Source: Bog-159 sp049514955 (GTDB taxonomy: Bacteria > Acidobacteriota > Terriglobia > Bryobacterales > Bryobacteraceae). Taken from it: DNA of 9,118 nt. The translations under genes and the position numbers were made by a program. Where the stretch lies: positions 1 to 9,118 of the forward strand of contig JBEKUO010000275.1 in the NCBI GenBank assembly GCA_049514955.1. Direction: 5' to 3'. Below, piece by piece: positions 1 through 7,966 of this stretch (position 1 is its first letter; every line of letters begins with the position of its first letter). The notes below the pieces were generated by a model. That model saw nothing but the letters and a program-made list of their open reading frames with translations, did not search any database and was not told the origin of the DNA.

Positions 1-452
1 AAGAACTTCGGCGGGCGGAGGTGGCCGCGTTGTTTGCCGGTGCCATCGCCGGCGACCAGCATGCCGGCCGAATCCAGCGCATCCTCGCCGTAGAGCCGCA
101 CCTGCGAAGCGCACATGCCCACTTCGGGACGGGACTCCATGGCCGACACCAGTGCCGCGAGCCATCCCGGATGCGCCACCGCGTCGTCATTCAAGGTCGC
201 CAGGTAGGGGCCGCGCGACTGCCGGAAAGCTGCGTTGATGGCGGGGCCGAAGCCGATGTTGCTCTGCCGCTCGATGACGCGGATCCCCGGCCGCGCCGCG
301 TCGATTCGGCGCACCAAGCCCTGGCCGCTATTGTCCACAATCATGACTTCGAAATCGCGCAGCGTCTGCTTCTCCAGCGCGGAGACGCATTCCCGCAGCC
401 TCGCATCGGCGGCCAAAGTGGGAATCGCGACCGTTACGAGGATGTCGGGCAA
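1..452 (-). CDS. Family 2 glycosyltransferase, N-terminal part (C-terminus beyond left edge)
   Basis: The 150 visible residues form the start of a GT-A fold glycosyltransferase of the GT2 (WcaA / rhamnosyltransferase-like) type. Such enzymes transfer a sugar from a nucleotide-sugar donor, usually during polysaccharide or glycan assembly at the cytoplasmic face of the membrane. Visible marks are a hydrophobic first strand ending in IPT (residues 10-12), VDNSG (39-43), NIGFG followed by an Asn/Ala-rich helix (65-75), and the acidic NDD triplet (88-90) in the DXD position that binds metal and nucleotide-sugar. The start is taken as TTG at 452 because an in-frame TAA lies only three codons upstream (462-464) and no ATG or GTG follows until deep inside the first Rossmann unit. 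No separated Shine-Dalgarno is seen; TAAAAT sits 6 nt before the TTG. The gene lies downstream of the sigma factor gene on the same strand, separated by 264 bp of repeats, so co-transcription is doubtful. Acceptor and donor cannot be told. Confidence 0.85.
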   Translation of the reverse strand, partial: MPDILVTVAIPTLAADARLRECVSALEKQTLRDFEVMIVDNSGQGLVRRIDAARPGIRVIERQSNIGFGPAINAAFRQSRGPYLATLNDDAVAHPGWLAALVSAMESRPEVGMCASQVRLYGEDALDSAGMLVAGDGTGKQRGHLRPPKF

Positions 453-527
453 CCTTCGATTTTACGACAGGCGGGTGGCGCCGCGGCTGCCGGGAATCCC
501 TAATAAAATCGTCCGCGAACAGCTCGT

Positions 528-550
528 CAGGCGGAACCGCCCGCCCCACC
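528..550 (+). repeat. REP-like hairpin repeat, degenerate copy
   Basis: The arms CAGGCG and CGCCCG surround a GAAC loop and are followed by CCCCACC. One stem pair is lost (A against C), so this looks like a decayed member of the family seen intact at 3871-3893. The downstream CCCCACCACTG (544-554) is identical to that following the 3871 copy. Confidence 0.55.
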
Positions 551-564
551 ACTGCAAGATACGA

Positions 565-614
565 GAACGCGCTGGCCGGTTCAATACTCGTCGACCGCAG
601 GCTCACGGCGAACT
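565..614 (-). repeat. Diverged duplicate of the sigma factor gene 3' end
   Basis: An ungapped comparison with 720-769 gives 40 of 50 identical bases, including an 18-bp exact core (592-609 = 747-764). On the minus strand it encodes AVSLRSTSIEPASAF against AVSLRSAGIKSAGAF, the true C-terminus of the sigma factor. It has no stop at the corresponding place and an in-frame TGA just upstream, so it is a remnant rather than a gene. Confidence 0.7.
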
Positions 615-642
615 GGCGCGGCCCAAGTCAGGTTTGCGCGAT

Positions 643-708
643 AGGCGAGCGAGGCTCGCCTGCGCCGGCAGGAGTGCCCGCGCGACAGGCAGGAGTGCCT
701 GCGCCACG
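643..708. repeat. Array of three REP-like hairpins downstream of the sigma gene
   Basis: Hairpin 1 has a perfect 8-bp stem AGGCGAGC/GCTCGCCT with a GAG loop (643-661). Hairpin 2 (665-680) is CCGGCA-GGAG-TGCCCG with one mismatch. Hairpin 3 (686-701) is a perfect CAGGCA-GGAG-TGCCTG. Hairpins 1 and 3 are followed by GCGCC and hairpin 2 by CGCG, and hairpin 3 matches the 3871 repeat at about 18 of 23 positions. The array starts 9 nt past the sigma stop codon, so it could stabilise the mRNA end or hinder transcription, but there is no U-tract for a classical intrinsic terminator. Confidence 0.6.
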
Positions 709-716
709 TGCGGTCC

Positions 717-1478
717 CTAAAACGCGCCGGCCGACTTAATCCCCGCCGACCGCAGGCTCACGGCCATCTTTTCGAGCGCGATTTTGTGGATCTGCGACAC
801 GCGGCTTTCGTTCACTCCCAGGATTTCGCCGATTTCTTTCATGGTCATCTCATTTGTGTAATAAAGGAGCACGACTTTCTGGTAGCGTTCCGGCAGGCAT
901 TGCATCGCCACCGCCAGGACGGAGCGCAACTGGCGCCGCTCGCAGATGCGGTCGGGCTGCGTATCGGGCCCCGCCGGGAACTCCACCGGCGCATGATTGT
1001 CCGGGTCCGGCCGGAGGGAAGACGCCGATACCAGGCCCAGATTTTTCAATTCCATCGCCACCCGGCGCCAGCGATCGAGCCCCATCCCCAGGGTGTCGGC
1101 AATTTCCAACTCGGTGGGCGCGCGCCCCAGCCGGGCCGTCAAATCGTGAGTCACCGCATCCAGTTGCTTTTGCCGCTTGCGGAGATCGCGCGAAGCCCAG
1201 TCGAGTTGGCGCAGGCTATCCAGGATGGCGCCCTTGATGCGGTGCTTGGCATAGCTTTGGAAAACCACTTTCTTGTCGGGATTGTATTTCGACGCCGCGT
1301 CGAACAGCCCCAGCACCCCGGCGTGCACCAGGTCGTCCAGATCCACGTGTACCGGCAGGTTCTCATGCACGCGTACCGCGATGGCCTTCACCAGCGAGAG
1401 ATTGTCGAGAACGATCTGGTCCCGCTCCACCTGCGCATTTCTCTCTTTACGCCTTGCTGTGCCGTTTACGCATCCCAT
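717..1478 (-). CDS. fliA: RNA polymerase sigma factor, FliA/WhiG (sigma-28) family
   Basis: This is a 253-residue alternative sigma factor, close to the usual ~240-260 residues of the FliA/WhiG group (group 3 sigma70). It would direct core RNA polymerase to a special promoter set, in other bacteria flagellar or developmental genes. Region 2 covers about residues 18-94, with the VDLDDLVHAGVLGL core-binding segment (45-58) and the SYAKHRIKGAILD DNA-binding/melting segment (75-87). Region 3 is about 95-175. Region 4 is 195-238, with LPERYQKVVLLYY and the helix-turn-helix MKEIGEILGVNESRVSQIH. A 15-residue tail follows. ATG at 1478 is chosen because AAGGAGA lies 8 nt upstream (1487-1493). No flagellar gene is in view, so the regulon is unknown and the symbol refers to the family. 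The gene is divergent from the AraC-type gene. Confidence 0.88.
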   Translation of the reverse strand: MGCVNGTARRKERNAQVERDQIVLDNLSLVKAIAVRVHENLPVHVDLDDLVHAGVLGLFDAASKYNPDKKVVFQSYAKHRIKGAILDSLRQLDWASRDLRKRQKQLDAVTHDLTARLGRAPTELEIADTLGMGLDRWRRVAMELKNLGLVSASSLRPDPDNHAPVEFPAGPDTQPDRICERRQLRSVLAVAMQCLPERYQKVVLLYYTNEMTMKEIGEILGVNESRVSQIHKIALEKMAVSLRSAGIKSAGAF

Positions 1479-1486
1479 CTTCCAGT

Positions 1487-1493
1487 TCTCCTT
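1487..1493 (-). promoter_or_regulatory. Shine-Dalgarno of the sigma factor gene
   Basis: AAGGAGA on the minus strand with an 8-nt spacing to the ATG at 1478. It fixes this start. Confidence 0.75.
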
Positions 1494-1663
1494 TTCGAAT
1501 CGCCGGCATTTCGTCCGGCATTTCGGTAGAATGCAACGGCATTACCAGACCTGAATATCCATAAAAGGCCCTAGTTTCAGCGCTTCTTTTGTCTGGGACG
1601 AGAGTAGGGCGGTTCGATTCGGAACCCGTGTTTCAATGTGGAGTACCGAAATGAATTTGGCGT

Positions 1664-1695
1664 GCCGTGTCGCCGCGTCGCCGTGTCGCCGCGTC
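1664..1695 (+). repeat. Tandem repeat, GCCGYGTC x 4
   Basis: The 16-bp unit GCCGTGTCGCCGCGTC occurs twice exactly, back to back (1664-1679, 1680-1695). Each unit consists of two 8-mers that differ by one T/C. It lies just upstream of the likely AraC-type start. Confidence 0.85.
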
Positions 1696-1697
1696 TT

Positions 1698-1722
1698 AAC
1701 ATCGACGCCTTCTGTCGATGTT
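1698..1722. other. Perfect 9-bp hairpin upstream of the AraC-type gene
   Basis: AACATCGAC and GTCGATGTT are exact inverted repeats around the 7-nt loop GCCTTCT. It could be a regulator-binding palindrome or an RNA hairpin. There is no T-run after it, so an intrinsic terminator is unlikely. It ends 36 bp before the chosen start codon. Confidence 0.55.
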
Positions 1723-1758
1723 GGCGCTCCACGCGCCTATCCGTGCGAAAATGGCCCC

Positions 1759-2685
1759 ATGGCCGATTTCCGGTTCCGTCTCAATCCACGGGCCCGGGAA
1801 CTGCCTAACTGTTCGGCGGTGCTCCACGGGCGCGGCGCCAAATACGACGTCCACGATTACCGCACTACGCTATCGCTGAAATCGGTGGTGCGCGGCGTGG
1901 CGCGCTATCACACGCCGCAGGGACACTACCTGCTGACCCCGGATGCGTTCCTGATCCTCAACGACGGCCAGCGTTACTCGCTCGAATTCGATGGCCGCAC
2001 GTATACCGAAACGCTTTGCCCGTTCTTCCAGCCAGGGTTCCTGGACCAGGCGGCGGCTACCGCGGGCACGCGTCCCGAGCGCCAACTCGACGACCCCGAT
2101 CCGGCCGCGCCCGCCCTCGATTTTTGCGAGCGGCTGTATCCGAAGACCGGCGCCGTGGCGCGCGCGCTGGCAGGCTTCGAAGCCGGATTTCGCGTTCCGC
2201 AGGGTTCCACGCCGTGGCTCGAAGACCGCATGTACGCGCTGGCGGAGGCGCTGGCCGGCCTCCGTCTACAGGTGCGCGGCGAAGCCGAATCTTTTCCCGG
2301 CTTGCGCGCCGGCACACGCATGGAGCTTTACCGCCGCCTCTATCGCGGCCGAGACTTTCTGCTATCCTGCTACGATCAGCCGCTCACTGTAGCAGCCGTG
2401 GCGCGCGTGGCCACGCTCTCGCCCTTCCATTTCCAGCGCATGTTCAAGCTGGCTTTCGCGCAAACTCCCATGCAGTTCCTGCAGGAGACGCGCCTTAAAG
2501 CCGCCCGCCGCCTGCTTGCACACACGGGCGACGACGTGACGGACATCTGCTTCGCGGTTGGGTTCGAAAGCCTGGGCTCCTTCAGTTGGCTGTTTCGCAA
2601 ACGCTTCGGCGTTTCCCCGCGGGCCTTCCGCGCCCACGGCGAAAATCGCAGGATTGAAGAAGTAATCGACGGGGCCGTGGCGTAA
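1759..2685 (+). CDS. AraC-family transcriptional regulator
   Basis: From ATG 1759 this is a 308-residue DNA-binding regulator, a typical AraC-family length. The N-terminal ~200 residues have a cupin-like sensor character (VARYHTPQGHYLLTPDAFLILNDGQRYSLEF); the ligand is unknown. The C-terminal ~95 residues (from about 205) carry the two AraC helix-turn-helix motifs: LTVAAVARVATLSPFHFQRMF, then DVTDICFAVGFESLGSFSWLF with the family signature ending in GVSPRAFR. Start choice is uncertain. ATG 1759 begins the conserved region but has no SD (GAAAAT lies 6 nt upstream), while ATG 1651 has GGAG 7 nt upstream and would add 36 residues encoded by the 8-mer repeat and hairpin, which look non-coding. 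Only 9 bp separate it from the next gene, so it may control itself and the two downstream genes. Confidence 0.85.
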   Translation: MADFRFRLNPRARELPNCSAVLHGRGAKYDVHDYRTTLSLKSVVRGVARYHTPQGHYLLTPDAFLILNDGQRYSLEFDGRTYTETLCPFFQPGFLDQAAATAGTRPERQLDDPDPAAPALDFCERLYPKTGAVARALAGFEAGFRVPQGSTPWLEDRMYALAEALAGLRLQVRGEAESFPGLRAGTRMELYRRLYRGRDFLLSCYDQPLTVAAVARVATLSPFHFQRMFKLAFAQTPMQFLQETRLKAARRLLAHTGDDVTDICFAVGFESLGSFSWLFRKRFGVSPRAFRAHGENRRIEEVIDGAVA

Positions 2686-2694
2686 TCTGGCTGC

Positions 2695-3438
2695 ATGACC
2701 TGGATGCCGGAAACAAACGAGCTTGCACCCGGCGTGACGGTGGAGCGGCGCGCCATATTCTGGGCGCCCCTGGCTCTCGCCGCCGCGGTGCTCCGTACCG
2801 CCCAACCGGCGCGGGCCGCGACCGTTTCCCCGCCGCTCGACTGGGACGATTTCATTCGGCTGTGTCCGGCCGACGCCGCCGAATTCGCCCGCGACGCGTC
2901 GGCCATAGGCCAGGATGCTTACCTGAACCGCATCGCCGCGTGGGCGGTGCGCCTCAAAACCGCGCCCGATACCAAGCTGGGAGCGTTCCCCGGCCTCGAC
3001 CCCAAGGTCGAATTCGGCCCCAGCTTTCGCGGCGTGCCGTTCGCGGTCATCCAATGGCGCATGGCGCCGCGGGCGGTGCTGCCCGCGCACTGCCATCCGC
3101 AGGCCAGCGTGTGCACCGTGGGCATGGAAGGCGAGGCGCGCGTCCGCCATTTTGAGATTTCGGGTGAGGCGCCCGCTTTCGATTCGGGTGCGAGAACGCC
3201 ATTCCTGATGCGCGAAACCCGCAGCCAGACCGTGGCGCCGCGGCGCATCAGCACGCTATCCGCGACTCGCGATAATATCCATTACTTCGAAGCGGGCGAC
3301 GCCGGCGCGCGCGGACTCGACATCACCACGGCTTACGGCGGCGACGGCAGCTTTTCCTTCGTGGCGTTCCAGCCGGATAAGCCCAAAGACCCCAAAAAGC
3401 AGCTCTTCGAAGCCGTATGGACCGGCATGAAACTCTAA
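2695..3438 (+). CDS. Probably exported cupin protein, PCO/ADO (thiol dioxygenase)-like
   Basis: This 247-residue protein has a signal-peptide-like N-terminus: twin arginines (18-19), a hydrophobic stretch (about 20-33) and a likely cleavage site after PARA (38-41), suggestive of Tat export. The body resembles the plant cysteine oxidase / 2-aminoethanethiol dioxygenase (PCO/ADO) cupin family. It has LPAHCHP with His132 and His134, and the second motif RDNIHYFEAG with His196, giving a three-His iron site with no Glu in the classical cupin position. Those enzymes oxidise a terminal thiol to a sulfinic acid using O2 and Fe(II). The substrate here is unknown, and the ~130 residues before the first motif are not diagnostic. 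ATG 2695 has no clear SD; TAATCT lies 6 nt upstream, overlapping the stop of the AraC-type gene. ATG 2704 is an alternative. The family call is from motif memory and the reaction is inferred. Confidence 0.68.
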   Translation: MTWMPETNELAPGVTVERRAIFWAPLALAAAVLRTAQPARAATVSPPLDWDDFIRLCPADAAEFARDASAIGQDAYLNRIAAWAVRLKTAPDTKLGAFPGLDPKVEFGPSFRGVPFAVIQWRMAPRAVLPAHCHPQASVCTVGMEGEARVRHFEISGEAPAFDSGARTPFLMRETRSQTVAPRRISTLSATRDNIHYFEAGDAGARGLDITTAYGGDGSFSFVAFQPDKPKDPKKQLFEAVWTGMKL

Positions 3439-3443
3439 GGAGG
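3436..3443 (+). promoter_or_regulatory. Strong Shine-Dalgarno overlapping the upstream stop codon
   Basis: TAAGGAGG contains the TAA stop of the cupin gene and sits 4 nt before ATG 3448. This arrangement favours translational coupling of the VOC gene to the cupin gene. Confidence 0.8.
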
Positions 3444-3447
3444 CAGC

Positions 3448-3840
3448 ATGGCAAATACGACGGATCTTTCTTCAGCCCAAATCGGCCAGGCTTCCATCAA
3501 CGTGCACGATGTCGACAAGGCGGTGGCGTTTTACCGCGACACTTTGGGCATGCGATTCCTCTTCCAGGCGCCACCGAAAATGGCGTTCTTCGACTGCGGC
3601 GGCGTGCGGCTGATGCTGGCGGTCGCCGAGAAGCCGGAGTTCGATCACCCCAGCTCGGTCTTCTATTTCAAGGTGGGCGATATACAGGCGGTCGCGGAAA
3701 CTCTCAAATCCCGCGGGGTACAGTTTGAGGCGCCGCCCCATTTGATCGCCGCGATGCCCACGCACGACCTGTGGATGGCTTTTTTCCGCGATGTAGATGG
3801 CAACCTGCTGGCATTGATGAGCGAAGTGCCGCGCGCGTGA
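3448..3840 (+). CDS. VOC-superfamily protein (glyoxalase / bleomycin-resistance / dioxygenase fold)
   Basis: This 130-residue protein has the two beta-alpha-beta-beta-beta halves of the vicinal oxygen chelate fold. The first is GQASINVHDVDKAVAFYRDTLGM (residues 13-35) followed by MAFFDCGGVRLML. The second is SVFYFKVGDIQAVAETLKSRGV followed by THDLWMAFFRDVDGNLLALMSE (105-126). Members bind a divalent metal and act on diverse small molecules, or bind antibiotics. Of the usual metal-binding positions, Gln14 and His106 are plausible, but the last Glu of true glyoxalase I is Ala122 here. Glyoxalase activity is therefore unlikely and the function is open. The start is secured by the TAAGGAGG at 3436-3443. 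It is the last gene of the AraC-cupin-VOC cluster, and its 3' end is duplicated downstream. Confidence 0.88.
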   Translation: MANTTDLSSAQIGQASINVHDVDKAVAFYRDTLGMRFLFQAPPKMAFFDCGGVRLMLAVAEKPEFDHPSSVFYFKVGDIQAVAETLKSRGVQFEAPPHLIAAMPTHDLWMAFFRDVDGNLLALMSEVPRA

Positions 3841-3870
3841 CGTTACCACCGCGCCCGACTACGGGATTGC

Positions 3871-3893
3871 CAGGCGGAAGCGCCTGCCCCACC
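3871..3893 (+). repeat. REP-like hairpin repeat, intact copy
   Basis: A perfect 6-bp stem CAGGCG/CGCCTG closes a GAAG loop and is followed by CCCCACC. It begins 31 nt after the VOC stop and lies directly before the duplicated VOC fragment. Confidence 0.7.
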
Positions 3894-3900
3894 ACTGATT

Positions 3901-4011
3901 GCCGCGAGGCCTACGCACGACCTGTGGATGGCCTTTTTCCGCGATGTGGACGGCAACCTGCTGGCCTTGATGAGCGAAGTGCTGCGCGTGTGACGTTTCC
4001 ACCGCGACCCA
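3901..4011 (+). pseudogene. Remnant duplicate of the VOC gene 3' end
   Basis: This segment matches 3748-3858 without gaps at about 100 of 111 positions, a tandem offset of 153 bp. It is exactly 51 codons away, hence in the same frame. Translated in that frame it gives IAARPTHDLWMAFFRDVDGNLLALMSEVLRV and a stop at 3991-3993, against IAAMPTHDLWMAFFRDVDGNLLALMSEVPRA in the intact gene. Within the coding part five of eight differences are synonymous. Similarity may extend a little left to about 3881 with small gaps. There is no start codon or RBS of its own; expression would need read-through of the TGA at 3838. It is a non-functional fragment. Confidence 0.85.
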
Positions 4012-4062
4012 ACCCTTCTGAGCTCGGGAAACCGCCAGTACTTTTTGTTGGAATTGTCAACA

Positions 4063-4091
4063 TTGCTTAGTCCGCGTATTCAGGTGATAAT
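4063..4091 (+). promoter_or_regulatory. Candidate sigma70-type promoter of clpX
   Basis: TTGCTT (4063-4068) and GATAAT (4086-4091) have an exact 17-nt spacer, which would place the start of transcription near 4098 and give an ~80-nt leader. An overlapping second candidate is TTGTCA (4054-4059) with TATTCA (4077-4082), also with a 17-nt spacer. This short stretch is clearly AT-richer than its surroundings. Confidence 0.5.
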
Positions 4092-4164
4092 GGTACTGAG
4101 CCCCACTCTTGCTGCTCTGGAGGTCGTGGGTATAGGCGTATTCCCCGGGTATCTCCTGGGGTTT

Positions 4165-4171
4165 GAGGAGG
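4165..4171 (+). promoter_or_regulatory. Shine-Dalgarno of clpX, possibly masked by a hairpin
   Basis: GAGGAGG lies 7 nt before GTG 4179 and decides this non-ATG start. CTCCT at 4153-4157 can pair with AGGAG at 4166-4170 over an 8-nt loop, which could limit ribosome access. Confidence 0.7.
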
Positions 4172-4178
4172 CCACTGC

Positions 4179-5447
4179 GTGAAGCGTGCCGGATCCGATG
4201 AGGCCCTGCGATGTTCGTTCTGCCACAAAAGCCAAGACGTAGTCGGGAAGCTCATCTCATCCCCCAGTGATTACCCCAGGGCGTACATCTGCGATGAATG
4301 CATCGCAGTTTGCAACTCGATTTTGGAAGACGACAAGGCCGACCAGCCTTCCGGCCCGTCGCACAAGATCCCCAAACCTCTGGAAGTAAAGGAACATCTG
4401 GACCAGTACGTCATCGGGCAGGAGGCCACCAAGAAGAAGCTGGCGGTGGCCGTCTACAACCATTGCAAGCGCATCCAGATGAACCGGATCAGGAACTCCG
4501 ACGTGGAGCTTTCCAAGTCCAATATCCTGCTCATCGGCCCGACCGGAACTGGCAAAACGCTGATGGCGCAGACTTTGGCGCGCATTCTGGACGTACCTTT
4601 TGCCATCGTGGACGCCACTACCCTGACCGAAGCGGGCTACGTCGGCGAGGATGTCGAGAATATTATCCTGAAGCTTTTGCAAGCCGCGGATGGAGATGTC
4701 CAAAGGTGCCAGCAAGGCATCATATATATTGACGAGATCGACAAAATCTGCCGCAAGGACGAAAACCCGTCCATCACTCGCGACGTTTCGGGCGAGGGCG
4801 TGCAGCAGGCGCTTCTGAAAATCCTGGAAGGCACCATCGCCAATGTGCCCCCCCAGGGTGGGCGCAAGCATCCCCACCAGGAATTTACGCCTGTGGATAC
4901 GACTAATATCCTGTTCATCTGCGGCGGCGCGTTCGTCGGGTTGGAAAAGGTAATTGGGCGGCGGGTAGGGAAGAAGTCCATGGGGTTCATGAGCGAAGAG
5001 GACAAAAACCCCAAGACCGTCGGGATCGCCGGGCATCGCGACATCAACCTGCTATCCCAGGTGCAGCCTCAGGATTTGATCAAGTTTGGTTTCATACCCG
5101 AGTTTATCGGGAGATTGCCGGTCAACGCAGTCCTCGAGGATCTGGACAAAGACTCGCTTGTGCAGATCCTGACCCGGCCCAAGAACGCCATTATCCGGCA
5201 GTATCAGAAGCTGTTTGAATTTGAAAGCGTGCGGCTTAGGTTCAGCGACGACGCCCTGGAGGCGATCGCGGAACTGGCCCTGGAGCGGAAAGTGGGGGCG
5301 CGCGGATTGCGCATGATCCTCGAAGACCTGATGTTGGATCTGATGTACTATCTTCCGTCCTATAAGAAGGTGCGCGAGTTCCTGGTCACCAAAGAGATGG
5401 TGCTTTCCCAGAAGATCAGCCTTACAATATTGGAAAAGGCCGGCTAA
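4179..5447 (+). CDS. clpX: ATP-dependent Clp protease ATP-binding subunit ClpX
   Basis: This 422-residue AAA+ unfoldase recognises tagged proteins, unfolds them and feeds them to the ClpP peptidase in the cytoplasm. The N-terminal zinc-binding domain has four cysteines (12, 15, 38, 41). The AAA+ module shows Walker A GPTGTGKT (120-127), pore-1 loop GYVG (153-156), Walker B IIYIDE (181-186), RKH pore loop (229-231), arginine-finger region FIPEFIGRLP and sensor-2 GARGLR. The ClpP-docking tripeptide, IGF in E. coli, is MGF here (268-270), an acceptable hydrophobic variant, so a ClpP partner is expected elsewhere. The start is GTG with a strong SD 7 nt away. The usual upstream neighbours tig and clpP are absent; lon follows after 77 bp. 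Full length, no defects. Confidence 0.98.
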   Translation: MKRAGSDEALRCSFCHKSQDVVGKLISSPSDYPRAYICDECIAVCNSILEDDKADQPSGPSHKIPKPLEVKEHLDQYVIGQEATKKKLAVAVYNHCKRIQMNRIRNSDVELSKSNILLIGPTGTGKTLMAQTLARILDVPFAIVDATTLTEAGYVGEDVENIILKLLQAADGDVQRCQQGIIYIDEIDKICRKDENPSITRDVSGEGVQQALLKILEGTIANVPPQGGRKHPHQEFTPVDTTNILFICGGAFVGLEKVIGRRVGKKSMGFMSEEDKNPKTVGIAGHRDINLLSQVQPQDLIKFGFIPEFIGRLPVNAVLEDLDKDSLVQILTRPKNAIIRQYQKLFEFESVRLRFSDDALEAIAELALERKVGARGLRMILEDLMLDLMYYLPSYKKVREFLVTKEMVLSQKISLTILEKAG

Positions 5448-5485
5448 ACCAGCCAGCGGGCGCCTGGGCGCCTGAACCTGCCCAA

Positions 5486-5502
5486 CCGGCTCGCGAAGCC
5501 GG
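5486..5502. other. Short hairpin in the clpX-lon spacer
   Basis: CCGGCT and AGCCGG form a 6-bp stem around CGCGA. An 8-bp tandem repeat GGGCGCCT lies just before it (5458-5473). There is no T-run, so lon may be co-transcribed with clpX. No clear heat-shock operator (CIRCE) or lon promoter is seen in the 77-bp spacer. Confidence 0.4.
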
Positions 5503-5524
5503 GCGCGAACTCTAGCGGGGAAAA

Positions 5525-7945
<2,421 letters not shown>

Positions 7946-7966
7946 CGGGTTAGTGAAGAAGCTGTT

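Larger units (their letters stand above)
453..716. other. Repeat-rich intergenic region between sigma factor gene and glycosyltransferase gene
   Basis: These 264 bp hold no convincing gene. They contain a degenerate REP-like hairpin (528-550), a diverged copy of the sigma gene 3' end (565-614) and three consecutive hairpins (643-708). The minus-strand open frame running from about 606 into the glycosyltransferase gene is a by-product of the duplicated sigma tail and does not look like a protein. Confidence 0.7.
1479..1758. other. Divergent intergenic region between sigma factor and AraC-type genes
   Basis: This 280-bp region must carry the promoters of both divergent genes. It contains a pair of direct repeats CCGGCATTTCG (1503-1513 and 1515-1525) in the sigma leader, the 8-mer tandem repeat (1664-1695) and a hairpin (1698-1722). 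I could not pick a convincing -35/-10 pair for the sigma gene; CTGAAA and TATTCA on the minus strand with a 17-nt spacer are a weak candidate. An in-frame plus-strand extension of the AraC-type frame reaches back to 1636. Confidence 0.6.

Noticed and set aside
708..1529. Plus-strand open frame of 273 codons opposite the sigma factor gene
   Set aside because: The minus strand encodes a complete sigma factor with an SD; the plus frame is its antisense shadow.
1597..1634. tRNA T-arm-like string GGTTCGATTC
   Set aside because: No acceptor stem, anticodon arm or D-arm can be assembled around it on either strand. Only a weak 5-bp hairpin is present.
2362..3150. Minus-strand open frame of 262 codons across the AraC-type and cupin genes
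   Set aside because: It crosses the boundary of two well-supported plus-strand genes and reads as low-complexity His/Arg/Gly-rich antisense sequence.
3771..4070. Plus-strand frame with an internal repeat (two copies of a DGxFPRC...DERSAARVT segment)
   Set aside because: The apparent protein repeat is the VOC 3'-end duplication read in the wrong frame.
4257..5036. Minus-strand open frame of 259 codons inside clpX
   Set aside because: It is a shadow of the ClpX coding frame; composition and lack of motifs argue against a gene.
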